A stretch of DNA of 64,000 nucleotides from Aristolochia californica (GCA_029961685.1 JARWKL010000001.1:57833314-57897313), one strand, 5' to 3'. Counted from the first letter of the stretch, positions 39,001-52,250 are shown. Notes: generated from the sequence alone by a model not told the origin. Made by a program: numbers and translations.

Positions 39001-39707
39001 TTTTATTTATTATCAGGTGCTTGGGAGGACTATACATTGTTGAATTTCCTTGCATCTTCATCAAATGAAAATATGATTTGCTATCCACAGGTAGCAGGTT
39101 CTCTTCCTATCAACAGATAATGTCAACCACCCTTCCAGAACCCACTTGGCCTGCCACCATCAAAACTGAGGAAGATACCCTCTATGCCCGTCATACACCT
39201 CTGCACTTCCTTGACCGTCAAAATCACTTCCCCTTCTCCTTCTCTCGCAGTTACAAAGCCGGCAAAAACTTTGGATTCAGTGGAAACCCTCTCGAAGTGA
39301 CTTCTGCTTGCCAACCTCTCCTCAACACAATCACGACTTCCAACAATGATTGTGCTCTCTCTCTTCTGTCATCACCAAATCAAACTTCGGCCTTAGGCCT
39401 GGCACATGCACACATGGTTCAAGCTGATCGGATACCAATGGCACAGCCCTTGATCCCGAGCATACAGTTCAGCAACAACAATAACCAGAGTTTGGGGCGG
39501 TACTCTTGCTCCCAAGCTTCCAACAATGTTTCTTCCACGGGGTTTTCCTGTTCAGCCATGGATGAAGAGCCAGTGGGAACAGCTGCTATGGTTTCAGATG
39601 GAGGGGATGCTAGTCTCCACAGTGAGCAGATCTTTCAAGTAGGAGGTGAGGTGGGAGCTCCCGGAACTGGTACCTCCTCAACGCATCCCATATTCTGGCA
39701 TGGCTAA
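36053..39707 (+). CDS. SBP-box transcription factor, SPL13-like, miR156 target
   Basis: The product is a nuclear DNA-binding factor that recognises GTAC-containing sites and promotes phase change and flowering in this family. Three exons, 36053-36459, 38653-38789 and 39091-39707, join in phase and encode 386 residues. The start [16 protein letters not shown] matches the SPL13 subgroup. The SBP domain covers residues about 88-163, with zinc ligands at C90, C95, C112, H115 and C131, C134, H138, C150. It contains the YHKRHKVCE and [10 protein letters not shown] motifs and is split by intron 1 inside CSR|FH, the conserved position. The bipartite nuclear signal KRSCRKRL...RRRRK overlaps the second zinc site. 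The last exon holds a miR156 site, then a serine/asparagine-rich region ending in HPIFWHG. An in-frame ATG 48 bases upstream (36005) would add 16 lysine-rich residues; I prefer 36053 because homologues start MDW/MEW. Confidence 0.95.
39352..39371 (+). promoter_or_regulatory. miR156 target site in the SPL coding region
   Basis: The sequence GTGCTCTCTCTCTTCTGTCA is the classic miR156 complementary site of SPL genes, here encoding ALSLLS in exon 3. It predicts cleavage or repression by miR156 in juvenile tissue. Confidence 0.95.
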
Positions 39708-40270
39708 TTTGTTAGAAGAAAGAGCTGGCGCTCGTCTTTGTTGTAGAATCTTGGAGTTCCACTGGCCATCGAGTGATTTTAATGTTTCAACACTTTTTTT
39801 TTCTCTTACGGTCCAATTGTTTTTATGAAAACTGTAAGAAATGTTGTTTGCCATCTCTAGCCATGAGGCAGGCTTTGGTGCTCTCTCGTGTTATGGCTTA
39901 TGGGGTATGTCCGGGAACTGTGGATATACTTTTGGAGCTGGTTCTGTCACTGTAAAACCTCTAAATGCGGCCAACGAAGTTTCTTATGCTTCATCAAGTT
40001 TAAGAGGATGCATCATGCGTCATTTACAACAGTTCATCATTCTATCTAACAACAGTCTGCTGTTAGCCTATATCATCATTTACACTTTGAGTTTATATCA
40101 TTTGACAGGAGGAACTGACCAACCCTATACAATTCCATCATTATATCAATTACTGAATCTTTTCAATGCTAATTTTGTTCTATTTAAACCGTCTTTAGAT
40201 TTGTCAATTAGCATCGTTTCACCCATAAACAACATCAAGAAGAGGGGACAACCAACAATACGGGACAAAA
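39708..40270 (+). other. SPL 3' untranslated flank
   Basis: Sequence after the stop is T-rich. A 144-codon open frame at 39841-40275 shows no known domain and is probably chance within the 3' untranslated region. No unequivocal polyadenylation site was fixed. Confidence 0.4.
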
Positions 40271-42900
40271 CATAGAAACCATAGAATTATATCTCTCTGT
40301 AACAAAAATTGTATCTAGAATTATAGTAGATGAAAATGCTACTAGATAATTAGACCCCCACCAAGCATGCAATGGAGAAAAGCATAATTCATATGGAGCT
40401 CAAGGAAACTTTGATGGATATGCTTTATTTATCAAATGTATAATTACCATATAAATGAAACAAAATAAGCTATTACCCTCCTAGCATGGATATGCAACCT
40501 GGCGAGTGATACACATAACCTTTTTGATCTTTGGAATATCCCAAGAAAATGCATTTAACAACCCGAGGAAGGAATGCACCCTTGAGAGCCCCCAAGTGAT
40601 GAACAAAAGATGTGCATCCAAATACCTTAGGTGCCAACGGGAAGACAACTGAATTAGGAAACAATTTGGAGAAGGAGGTGACACCTTTGAACACACTGGA
40701 GGGCATACGGTTAATAAAAAAACAAACAAACAATGAGGACTACATAAAGGCCAATAAAATTCGGGAACATTCATTGACAATATAATAGTTTGGTCAACTT
40801 CTACAAGATGGTGATGTTTTCTTTAGGATACATCATTTTGTTGAGGTGTATAAACAAAAGACAATTGATGAATGATCCTTTTTTCCTTCCAAAATTTTTA
40901 AATGGGAGAGGAAAAATATTCTTTCGCATTATCATATCAAAAGATTTTGACCTTGGTTTTAATCTGATTTTCCACCATAGCACAAAAGGAGGTGAAAATA
41001 GTAATTACGTCAACCACATCCTTCATCAAATATATCCATGTAACTCTCGAGCAATCATCCACAAATATAAAAAATACTTAGATTGAGATATATTTGGGAT
41101 ATTAACAAATCCCCACACATTTGAATGAACTAAAATAAAAGGACTAGAAGAAATGTTGTTTTGCTTGGGTTGAAAACTGATCTATGGTGTTTCCCAAACT
41201 CACAAAATTCACATGACAAATGTGAAACCAAATGAAGGGAAAAAACTAAACTTTTTAAATTTGCTAATGAAAGATGGTCAAATATTTTATGTCATTTGAA
41301 AGCCTCTTCTATTGTGGTTGTTGCTATTGTTGTCAATATAATAAGGTCCATATAGTAAAGGCCATCTCTCTCATGGCTCCCACCAATCACTTGTTTTGTC
41401 TTGATGTTCTGAAAAACATAATGAGATAAACAAAAAGTTAAAAAACAATTTAATCTTTTGGTTAATTGACTCACAAACATAAGACTCAACAGAAATTGAG
41501 GGACAAACAAGCCATTAGAAAGTGAAAATGATGGTGAAATTGTAGATGTACCAGTATCCTGAATCCTAGTTTGTGATCCATCTACAATGGAGAAAGTGAT
41601 CTAAAGTGCATGGGGTCACAAAGAAAAAAAAATTTAATTTTACATGTGAGGTGTTTAAAGGCTCCGAAATCAATGATCCACGGCGAATTGCTAGAGCATG
41701 AGAGAAAGGAATACGTACCTGTAGTAGCAAATGTGGCGACTGTGTTGCTTTGGGGAGCCATCATTATACTTTTAAACTTCTAAAACAATTCTTGATCCTC
41801 TTCTGATAGAGTCAATCTTCCTTTGGAGGACTCTGAGGGTGCTTCACTATTGGTAGATGTAGTGAAGATTGATGCTTGATTAACCTTGAAGTAAGGTGGT
41901 TTGCCATGTAGGTTCCAACAATTTTCAACTAGATGGTTATTGAGCCCACAAAAGGTACACTTCCTGTGTTGACCACTAGTGTTAGAGGTAGGAGCATTCC
42001 CACCTTTACCTCTTCCTCTGCCAAATGTTGTTCCACCAATTCATTTACCTCTACCAGAACCATTGTTCCCTCTCCCTTGGGAGACCATAGTCGAGTTTTC
42101 CACTTGTTTTGGTTAACTATTAAACTCCTTAATTGGAATCCATAACATGGTTGCACATATATCATTAAAAGAAGGTTTTGCAGTAGTGTTAAGTACCTAT
42201 GACTTGGCAACATCCAAGTAGGGGTAGTAGATTAGCAAGACATGTATCTGAGACCAAGTGTTCTTTTGTTTTTCTTGTGTGGCAACATCAAGTGCATATG
42301 GTTGTGTAACCTTCCACTCCTGTACAACCTTCTAAATCTGGCAAAGTACTCATGAAGATTATTTTTACACTTTGCGTCGCACATCTCCTGAAAAAATGTC
42401 ATAAATATTTTGTAGACTTATAGAGGAAGAATATAGTTCAAAACACGCGTCCCAGATTGCTTTGGCTATCTCTAGGTACCCCACATTGTTTGCAAAATGT
42501 TCCTCCATACTATTAATCAATTAGTTATAACTATTGTGTCTTCCATCAACCACTTGTGGTAAGAGGGCCGACCCACATGCATAGGTCGTTGAGTTATATA
42601 CTCAACAAGGTCTCTAAGTATATTCCCTAAGGTTGAGTGAGTCACTTTCTTGAATCCACTTAAACATTGTTAAAAAATTGCACAAAACCCATTGAGGGCA
42701 AAAACTCAAAGGGCAAAATTTTTCATCGAATGTATTTGTGGTGGGTTAAGTACACTAGACTAGAATAGTATGTTCAGATTTATTTTTTCCATTAATGAGC
42801 TCTAGTGCACTCGACTTTTGAACTGTTTCTTTTTCAAGTTTTGACAAGGAAACCTTCATTGTACTTTACCTCCAATACGATAAAAGTGGACAAGGAAACA
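40271..42900 (-). mobile_element. Degenerate copia remnant: gag, zinc knuckle, protease, integrase
   Basis: Read leftward from about 42900: gag-like sequence, then a zinc knuckle CTFCGLNNHLVENC (about 41975-41930) after a GRGRG-rich linker. Next comes the protease region, WIIDFGAFKHLT at about 41690-41655, where the catalytic DSGA reads DFGA. The end of integrase follows at 40733-40473 (PKVFGCTSFVH and CIFLGYSKDQKGY). Frames are broken repeatedly. No reverse transcriptase, LTR or primer-binding site was found, so the ends are approximate. The protease change and stops show it is dead. Confidence 0.78.
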
Positions 42901-43814
42901 TGAAGTTTTTTTTTTATTAAGGCATTTTTTAAAATATTTTTATATGTTAAAGTTGGATTTATTGATAGTATTTAATGGCAGGGACAAATAGGTAATTGTG
43001 CTAACATCACAAGAACATATGGAAATTTATGCCATATTTCAAAGGTATGTATACACTTACATTGGAAAAAAAAAAATTGGTGCTCATTTACTGCAAAGCT
43101 GAAGATCAAAGTTGTAAGCATTTTCAAAAACCCACTCAAATCTTAAGTAATTGAGAAACACGTAGAAATGATTGGCATAAAATGTCAGGGACATTACAGG
43201 TTGTTACAGGATGGAAGCTGGTGCTTCCCTCTTGGCGGTGGACATTCCTTAAACATTAGGAAGGGGGAGACAGAGAAAGCAGATAGGAAGTGAATTATGG
43301 AGTTTGAGACCCATTGCGCATCGATTACGATAAGATGGATTCAGCAATAAAGACATGAAAATGTCTTAGAGAGGGAAGAAGATAAGAGACTGACAGCGGT
43401 TCTGGTGTCACCCAACATGGAGAGCTACAATTCACAACAATTTTTCTTAGAGAGGGAAGAAGATAGAGATGAGTCAAGTACGAGCGTATTCGTCAACATG
43501 AGTGCACATGATCTGCTTCATAAACTTATCGTAAAAATTTCCTACTGGAAGCATAGCAGTCCAGAAAATCAAAAGACTGAAACAACACCAAAGGTTCATA
43601 AAAAGTCTATTATGATCTGAAGCAAGCAGTACCGGGAATTGGGTGGAGATAGTCTCTAATAATCGTATCATTGAAATAACTTTTTGACTACCAAAACCAA
43701 GAAAGAAAAATGACAGGAAAGTTGCTACGAACCTTCAAATACCCCGCCTGCAGAAAACCAGTATATATGTTCACTATCTTCTACTTCTTCTTCTATGGGT
43801 AGTGCCATCGCGAA
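42901..43814. other. Intergenic, 3' flank of MIR171, no gene recognised
   Basis: A repeated phrase cttagagagggaagaagata occurs at about 43365-43384 and 43446-43465. Nothing else stands out. This is where the 3' part of the minus-strand miR171 primary transcript would lie. Confidence 0.35.
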
Positions 43815-43912
43815 GCGACGAATGTGATATTGGCACGGCTCAATCGGATCGTAAAACCCAAATTCTGGGAGTTTTGATTTGATTGAGCTGTACCAATATC
43901 GCACTTTCACCC
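43815..43912 (-). ncRNA. MIR171: MIR171 precursor hairpin
   Basis: On the minus strand, the arm at about 43907-43879 (star side, gcgatattggtacagctcaa) pairs with the arm at 43846-43819 over more than 22 bases with three mismatches or wobbles. A loop of about 35 bases separates them. The 3' arm contains TTGAGCCGTGCCAATATCAC (43843-43824), the conserved miR171 sequence; a 21-mer register starting CGATTGAGCC spans 43846-43826. miR171 is normally on the 3' arm, which fixes the strand: the plus-strand fold would give a diverged 3' arm. The known targets are HAM/SCL6-type GRAS transcription factors. The primary transcript should start to the right. Confidence 0.92.
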
Positions 43913-45733
43913 AGCAAAAGTTCCTTATGAGCTCTTCTCTACCAAGAACAACCTTGAAACAGGAGAAAGAGAACCAGAGAGAAAGAGAGTAATAGAGGAC
44001 GACAACGTAAGGTAGGGAAGACGGGGGTGGGAGAGAAGAAACAAGGATTTGAAGAGAAGTTTGGAGAGAATGGTTGAGACGTCCAAATCTTTTAAGTAAA
44101 AAGAGAATTTTAAATATACAAGCTTTCCTCTATGATTTTCTTTAGGGTGGTTGATGACATGGTCAGACACGAGCTCTTTTTTTCTTTCTTTCATGTCCAA
44201 TTTCTCACTTATTTCCAAGGTCGGCAAAATAGATTACTGGTTAATTACTACAACCACCAATAAATGAAAGCTAATGTAACCTTTGTGAACAGTGTAATAT
44301 ATCAGTCAGCTCGCGATCACTGCCACAAATATGGAACTCCCACACCCCTATTTCACAAACAAATACGCCACCTACTTGGTGAGCTTGAACAAGTAAACAT
44401 TAAGCAACCTTGCCTGAATAATTTAAGCTGGAGAAAGCGATGAGTTGTTTGTATTTTTTGTTTTTTTTTTCATTGAACTGGAGTTGTTTCCGTAAACTGA
44501 AAAAAAATTTGAGGAAGGATATGGAGGCATAGAAGACAAGGAGAAGGCATAGATTCGCCAACCCGTTTGCTCGATACATAGTCTACCTACTCCATCGTCC
44601 TGTTTTGTAAATTTGTTGGAAGCTTCCGCCCGTGTGGCCGCGATTCCTCTTTGTGCTGTCATTCGTCTTTCCAGATTCGCAAGAGCCTGCTCGTTTCCCT
44701 CGAGTCTGTTTGTTGTTTTGTTTGTGCAAATCACGTCTCATTATTCCGATCTTCTCGACAAATAGATTTTGTTTTTTAAATTAATCCAAGTAACTTCGTT
44801 ATTTTGGAGCAGGATTTAAAGTTTGAGTCGAGGTAAGTTCTTTGATTCGTGTCTTTGCATAAGACAGAATTAAAGTCATTTATTGGTGTTGGTTTCATCA
44901 TATGCATAGATATTCTGGTTCCGTCTCATTTTGGATTTTGAGAGCTTAATGAGGGGAGATTAGAATATTTTCTTTGGTTACTTAAGAACCCATTAATTTT
45001 CCAAAAGAAGGGAGATAGTTGTGAATCTTGCTCAAGAGGAAAAGAATGGGGAAAAGGTAAGAAGAGCAGAAACTGTTTCTATCAAACAGAAAAATAGAGA
45101 GCAGGTAGAGGCCCCTCCTCTCTTTGTGAGAGAAACCCTTCTCCCTCATCTTCCAGTCCAGGGAGGAGATGAGGGAAAATTCAAAACTAAACTTTGAGGG
45201 TTTATTGAAAATTCACGCTAAATTTGTTCATATGTCATGTGATCTCATCGGATTTGTCTGCTTTAACAGGACTGTTTTTCTTTTGGAAATCGTGGTATCC
45301 TTGATGTCATTCCTCAGGAATTTGGCTACCTCCTTTTTGCATAAGACAAGTAGCTCCGGGAACACCTCAAACGGCACCTCAAAGTTCAGCCTGGTTTGAA
45401 CTCGTGATAAGTCGGTTGCTTGCGTCCTTTCAAATCCTAGGAGATCCATACCTTAATTTAATATAGCTAGGAGTGACATTTGCTGACATCTCCTTTTAAA
45501 TCATCTTCATAAGACAGGAGGCAACCATATAATTCCAAACATACACAACATGCAACATGCTGCATTAGCAGTCGAAAGTAAATGGTTCTCTTCCTCTCAA
45601 TGCCAACGAAAGATGCCACTCTGTTCTCTAATTCATTCAACTGACTTCAGAGAGTAATTTAGGGACACATCCACTCCATTGATACAGAAGAAAGAAGGAA
45701 ATAAACAAGAGAACCAAATCAGAAGAAAGATCT
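43913..45733. other. MIR171 upstream region and gamma-CAL pseudogene 3' flank
   Basis: Read leftward, a TATA-like tatatttaaa near 44118-44108 could serve the MIR171 primary transcript. Open frames at 44734-44423 and 45449-45228 (minus) have no family I recognise; the latter has LNFEVPFEVFPELL, perhaps a retroelement remnant. No other gene is supported. Confidence 0.35.
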
Positions 45734-46504
45734 TCAAAGAGGTAGACCCGGAGACTTTTTCAACTTCTCTACCTCCAGGTAGACCGTGGAGTAAGACAGG
45801 AATTCTGAGAAATGACTTCCACTCAAGTCGTTTATTGCCATGGCAAGTTTCGGAATCTCCTTCATCTCAGAATAGGTCAGAGTCCGGATAAACCTTGCAG
45901 GGTTTCCTGCCCAGAGCTGTCCGGTTGGAATCCTCCTACCTGGGGGGACAAAAGAGCCAGCTTCGAGGATGGGTCTCTATACGTGAACCTTCCATAAGAA
46001 CGGAGTGCTGTCCAATGATGCACTCGGGTTTGATCGTGCAGGATCTCAAGAGAGAGTAAGCTCCGATTGTCACGTATCTCTCGATTGATGTCTCAGCCGG
46101 TAATCCTTGCATATATAATAAGACATTGATTCATTAATTCAAATTTTGCCAGCTTCCAAACAAGTGATTAGGATATGCATCATTAGACAAACTTCATGGA
46201 AATCATACCAAAATGAATGAAAGTAAAAGAGGCAAAAACAAAATATTATAGAGAGTTTTCTACTATCTCTGGTTAACAAGAGCAGTATGTTAAAAACTGC
46301 AAACATCAAGGTGAAAGTTTTCTCCTTTTGCACATGCAGCTCCCATCAATTCTAGAGACCGCAAAGGTACCACTAAAAATTCACACAAATTCTTTGCAGT
46401 GAAAAGAAAACGCTAGCAGTCTTACATCTAGAAAGAGCTTATTAGTTGCCAATAGTTCAACATCCAAGACATCTCCTTTGATAAAGCAACAACTACAAAT
46501 GCAT

Positions 46505-49500
46505 TTTATTTTTTTTACTTTTTGACGTGCTGAAATCCTATTGATCATTGAAAAAAAAATACAAGCCAAGAAGGAACCCTTCAAACTAATGGGAAGGAGT
46601 TCCTGATTACAAGGGAATTAAGAGAGAATCCAGCTTTGGTGGGAGCATCAACCACAGAATTGGCTCCTCTAAGGATATGCTGCCACGAAATTTCAAGGGG
46701 AACACTTAATTGTTTATTTCCTCAAAGATAGCTCTGAGCCTTCGTGGATGCTTTGATTCCCTTTCATCCTGCTAATAACTGAAGCTGAGTCCCCCTCAAT
46801 AATGAGAGAAAATGAGAAATTATGAGTGAACAGTATCATCCCTTGCCTTAGAGCTTGCTTTCTGCTTCTGTTGAATCTGACTGGCCAATTAGGCCAGTGT
46901 AGGAGAGCAAAATTGATGCCGAGGCTCTCTGAAAACACCGCCAATGCCACCAGGCCCAGAGTTGCTCAAGGAGTTACCATCAAAATTGAGTTTGATGGAA
47001 CCATTGGGGGGCAGACTGAAATGAGAGTTTAAGGGGCAGGAGCATCAAATGAGAACACCACTCTCCAATGGTTCCAAATAAGCGAGAGGGGGATTGGGGG
47101 AAGGACTTTATAGGCATCCTTTTGAAGAGGCTGAGTTATTAAAAGTTCTGTTGTTTCATTCTTCCCAAAAGACCATGAGACTGCTGCTAAGGCTGATTTC
47201 CAGAGGAACTATCCCACCTATGACAAACTCTGTTGAAAAATTCTGTTGTAAGAAATCAAAATAGGAGGCTGTAGAGCATCCTTGCCTGCCGGATTGCCAA
47301 AACACTGCGTCCCAGACTTCATAGCTGAATGTGCAGTGCAGCAAAAGGTGATCCACCTAATCCCCTGCATCACCACATAGCTTGCACAAGGAATTGATGA
47401 ATGGGCGACCTTTCAGCACTTCATGGCAAGTAAGGATCTTCTTGTGTGCTGCAATCTATGTGAAATGCTGTGCTTTTAGGGACCAATGAGCTTCCAAGAT
47501 AGCTTAATCTTCAGAGCTTCAGCATTTTTTTGCCAGTCCAATGAGCACTTTGTAGAGAGATGAAGCCCCCTTGGGCCCTAGCCCATAAAATTTCCTCCTC
47601 ACCATGATTTCTGAAATAAGAGCTTCCTAACAGACGTAGCAATTCTGAAACATCTTCAACCTTTCTTTCCATTTAGGGCTCGTCTGAAGCCAAATTTCCA
47701 TGAGACTAATGGGCCCCAGCCAACTCTTACACCTTGGACTACTGCCTCCTTGTTCATAGCCAGGCTATACAGCCTGAGGAATTTGAGCCTTGGAGGGGAG
47801 TCTTCAAGCCATAAATCCCTACAGATGCGTACTGAATTACCTACCCCAGTATGGAAGCTGATATGCTGGCTGAAGTTAGACCTTGAAGCTGTAAATTTTC
47901 CTCCAAATATTTGAAGCTTTATAAGAGAGGAACTCTGTTGGTAGCCAACAATTGGGGTCAAACCCATATTTAGCATTCAGAACTTGTTGCCACATAGAGT
48001 TCTTGGATGTGGCAAACCTCCACCATTTAGTAAGGAAGGCGTCAGTCATGAACTTAAGCCTTTTAATTACTAAGCCTCCATCTTCTTTCTTTTCACATAC
48101 ATTCTCCCATTTGACAAGGGGTACTTGAATTTATCTTCAGCACCCCACCACAGGAAGTGTCTTTGAATGACTTTTAATCTTTTATCATCCTTGTAGGACA
48201 TGGTATAAAGGATGAGAAGTAATTAGGGATACCTGCCAGAGTGGATTTGACCAGGATTGAATGCCCAGCCAGGGAGAGTAATCTGACTTTACACGAAGCC
48301 AATTTTTCTTCAGTTCTCTCTATAATTGGGTTCCAAAAAAGTAAGTAGCTGAAAATGATAATTCGTTGCATCCCAGAATCCTGGCCAACTCTTCCACTCT
48401 TTGATCGCTCACACAAATTCCAAATATACCCAACCTACTTGTTGACCCAATATTTTTTTAAAATAGTCAGTAACAGCTTGATGTTTAGCTCTTGGTGCAT
48501 CAAGTTCTTGCACAGGCAAACTGTGTCATCCATGAATTGGAGCAGTGGAACTTTCAGGTTTGATCCATTGAACCTGAAACCAGCCACTCAACCATTTTGT
48601 TGAGCCACCTGAAACAAAGAATTGAGTGCTTCACGAACTATATTAAAAAGAAGGGGGGATAGAGGGTCCCCTTCCCTCAGCCCTCGAGAACTTGAGAAAA
48701 ATCCTTTGACTGTACAGGATCAAATCCATTTTTTCTATTTCTGACCAAACCCCATTTTTTGTAGCATGAAGTCCAAAAGTTGCCAACTTAGTCAAAAGCC
48801 TTTTCCATGTCAAGCTTTATGATAATTCCCTCTTTTTTCCTGATTTCTTGTACATGTCCATCAATTCATAAGCGATACAGGCTGAGTCGAGGACATGCCT
48901 TCCTTCCACAAAGGCACTTTGGGACTCATTTAGGATTAGAGGCAGTAATTTTTAACTCTCCTTGCAAGCACCTTAACTATTAGTTTGTAAGCGCTGGACA
49001 GCAAACTAATCGGCCTGTAATCCTTGGGTGTTTGACGCCTTCCTTTGGTGGAAAGGCTATAAAGGTGACTCTCATGCTTTTCAAAGTTATGCCATTCTGA
49101 AGGAAATCATCAAACAATTCCTTGAAATCTGATTTGAGAAAGTCCCATCCTTTTCTATATAGAATTCTCAGCTGTACTCATCTGGGTCTGTGGCCTTATC
49201 TAATGGCACATTGACTTGAAAGTGTCTTCTCTTTCCTCCACTGTGAAAGGTTTCTCTGATGCCTCTGCTTGATCTCCTGAAATTGTTTTAAGAGGCAAGT
49301 TCACAGGTACCCATCTCTCATAAGATTCCACTAGATAGAGATTGGTAAAAAATTTGATGAATTCCTTGATGATAAATTCTTTATCAGCTGAAGTAGTACC
49401 ATTCACCTTAATGGAGGCAATTCTGTTTCTTCCTGTGGGCTGAAGCCACCATGTGGAAGAACTGTGTTAGCATCGGCTTCTCTTAGCCATCTGAATCTTG

Positions 49501-52250
49501 CTGTTTTTTTTTTTCCAATACAACCTTTCTTTAAATACTGAATTTTCATATTCTTCTCTCAAACATTTCTTGACATGAGTTCCCTACTGGGGACAGTTCT
49601 GCATTCTTTGTCTTGGTCTAGGTGCTGGATGTCAGCAGGAAGACCAGCTTGTTTCTCAGGTAGCTTGCTGAGTTTGGTTTTACACCAAGCTTTTATCTTT
49701 CCCTTAAGAGCTTTAACTTCACCATTAGCCTCTGTCCAATTGGACAGCTTACCGGGTCGATTTCCTCTCACCATTGCTTCAGTAGAGACTGGAAGCCCTC
49801 CTCATGAAACGAAACCAAGTCAAACCGGAAGGGAGGTGGCCCCAACTGTCAAGCATACACTCCAGAAGGATTGGAGCATGGTCTGGCATGGGCCTAGGCA
49901 GGATTCAAACTGTAGCATTAGAGTGTCAATCAAACTTTGATTCTCCAGGAATCTATCAAGTTTTGTGAGCGCTGGCCTCCTGTATCTGTTAGTCCATGTA
50001 TACGCACACCCTAACATGGGCAGCTCAGATAGAATATGGTCCTCTATGAATTTAGAGAATTTAGTGTTTGTCACCCTGCCATTATTGCTAGATTTCTCAT
50101 CTGCATTTCAAATGACATTATAATCCCCTCTTAATGTCCATGGAGTACCCATCTGGCCATCAACTGACTGAGTTCCTCCTACATCTCCTTCCTCTGAGCC
50201 AATGAGAGAGACTTGTAGATGGAGTTGATGGACCCAATTGTTTTTGACTCCTGCACCTGATTTTGATGGCCACAGAATATTCTTCAATTTAGAAATCAAG
50301 GCACTCGATTAGATCTGCTTCCCAAATTATTAAAATTCCACTTGATGCACCTCTACAGTTCACAACGTTCCAGTTTGCCTTGGCTTTCTGCCATAGGTAT
50401 TTAATCAAGCTTGGGGCTGGATTTGTTAGCTTTGACTCTTGCAATAAAGCCACTCTAACCCTATTACTTCAGAATATTCTTTGATGATTGCCATTTGTCT
50501 TGCTGAGCCCAGGCCTCTAACATTCCATTATAGAACATTCATGGTGAAATGTCACTTGAATATTCTTGGTCTACAAGGTCTTGATCAAGCTTTCAATGGA
50601 GCTCGGCTAATTGTATTGGACACCGAGAGTCTGTGCGAGTTCCTGAAATCACAAATGGACAATTTACCTCTTTTGCATCTCGAGCTGATTGTTTGAATCA
50701 AAACTCAACTCCTCTTGGATGTCCCTATGTCCACTTGGATCTTGTTTTCATCTTCTCCAATAGGAATTCCTTGCAAGGATGTATCAAATGAGTCTCCCCG
50801 CAAATCCCTCAAGCCATCACTACATAGTTGAGATTTATGCCTATTATAGGTGATTTGCAAGGTTGTCCTAGTATTCTCAGGTTGGAGTTGATGCTCTGGT
50901 GCCATCTGGTTTCCGATTGGCGTTTCGACCCGAGGAATGGAATGATTTGGGTCACGAGTTGAATTTGCCATCTTTGACGAGTTTAGACCCTCTGTGTTAG
51001 TATCCTCTAGTCCCACTTCAATCTTCAATAGAGAAGAACCAAGGAACTGCCTCACACCCCATTTGTTATCCGGGTTCAAGATCCGCAATGTGAGATTAAT
51101 AGTGGCAGCCATATCCGCACAAACATTTTGATGCTCATTGGTAATATTTGGCCCACATTTGTATCATGTTGCTCCTCCCTACAATGATTCTATTGTATGA
51201 CTTAAGGGAGTTGGATTTTCCTTGCTACTTCATTTGGGCATACGCTAATTATACCCTCCCTGCTTCGTCATTTGAATTTTGTATAGCCGTCTCCTCACAG
51301 CTAGTTATTAATGCCACATCAAAAGCATTAATTGCGCCAGTACCAGCCTCTTTAAGAGCACGATCCTGACAGCCCTTCCAGCATCAACAATGGTTCCAAC
51401 TGCACAAGTCACCTCGAGAGGTGCCAACTCTGTTATCTTTTCTACCCTTGTGTTTGATTTCTACTCTTTATAGACCAATCCTTCAAGATTGAAGGGTAGT
51501 AGCAGTCATCCCCAACAGAGGTAGGAACACACCAGAGAATGGGATGGAAAGGCCCATCCGGATGCGCACTCGGTCAAGCCTCCTACCTTCAAGAGCTTCT
51601 AGATTGATTTCGATGGCCTCGTTGATGGGGGTTATTGTGATTTTCCTAAATGTGTTTTCAAACCAGAGATAATGAGGCATGTTCTTCACATTCACCTATT
51701 CTGATTCTGTCTCCGGTCTGGTTTCTTGGGTCCATTCGTTAATCATCTCCAATATCTCGTCACTGACCCTATTCTTCTACATGTGGGAAAGATAGCCAGA
51801 TCTTTGGACCTAAATAATGCACCTTTGGCGGATTACAATGCACCAAATAGCTCTCAGTTCTTCTGTTTGCTTTTCCACTTCAATGTTTTCATTGCTAGTT
51901 CTTACTACCAAGCATCTCTTCAACCATGCCATTCTTTCCTTCGTCCCTTCTGGTTCAATACAACTCACTGCTTTGTTTGTCGTTTCAGATGGTGACCTAG
52001 TGAGCTATACCAATACTTGGCTATATGAGAGTACACCCTGCTAACAGGTGGGTGAACTTTGCACATAAGCATTAGATATGTTGCACCCTGGCTGCATATT
52101 AGTACAACATCCACTCTTTCCAGATGGAAATCAAACATCATCACCCTTGTGAAAAATGATGTCTTTTCGTCCAACTCTTCCCATCTCTCAACAACGTGGG
52201 CAAAATCATGGAGTATATCAAGTAGCACTCGGATTGAAGCTCTAATTCAG
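46505..52250 (-). mobile_element. Nearly full-length but dead LINE (L1-type)
   Basis: Read leftward: an ORF1-like region (52228-50705) with FDFHLERVDVVLICSQG and MPHYLWFENTFRKI. Next is an apurinic endonuclease-like part (50299-49820) with LRGDYNVI, LGCAYTWTNRYRRPALTKLDRFL. Reverse transcriptase follows, with its active-site motif read LQFMDDTVC near 48540-48514 (usual form FADD), and LLSLAGHSILVKSTLAGIPNYF at about 48320-48210. Then a zinc-finger segment (DHLLLHCTFSYEVWDAVF, 47356-47300) and a terminal RNase H (SLIIEGDSASVISR, near 46810). A T-rich run at 46505-46520 marks the tail. Many stops and frameshifts break it. It lies in the gamma-CAL pseudogene intron; the 5' end is approximate. 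Confidence 0.85.

Noticed and set aside
39841..40275. 144-codon frame after the SPL stop
   Set aside because: It lies in the 3' untranslated flank and shows no family similarity.
43815..43912. MIR171 on the plus strand
   Set aside because: The plus-strand 3' arm would read ttgagctgtaccaatatcgc, diverged from miR171, while the minus-strand 3' arm matches the conserved sequence.
44423..44734. 103-codon minus-strand frame upstream of MIR171
   Set aside because: No known domain; it may simply be part of the MIR171 primary transcript or its promoter.
45228..45449. Minus-strand frame with VPFEVFPELL, similar to a primase motif
   Set aside because: Similarity is a few residues, it is far from the primase pseudogene, and its flanks do not match.
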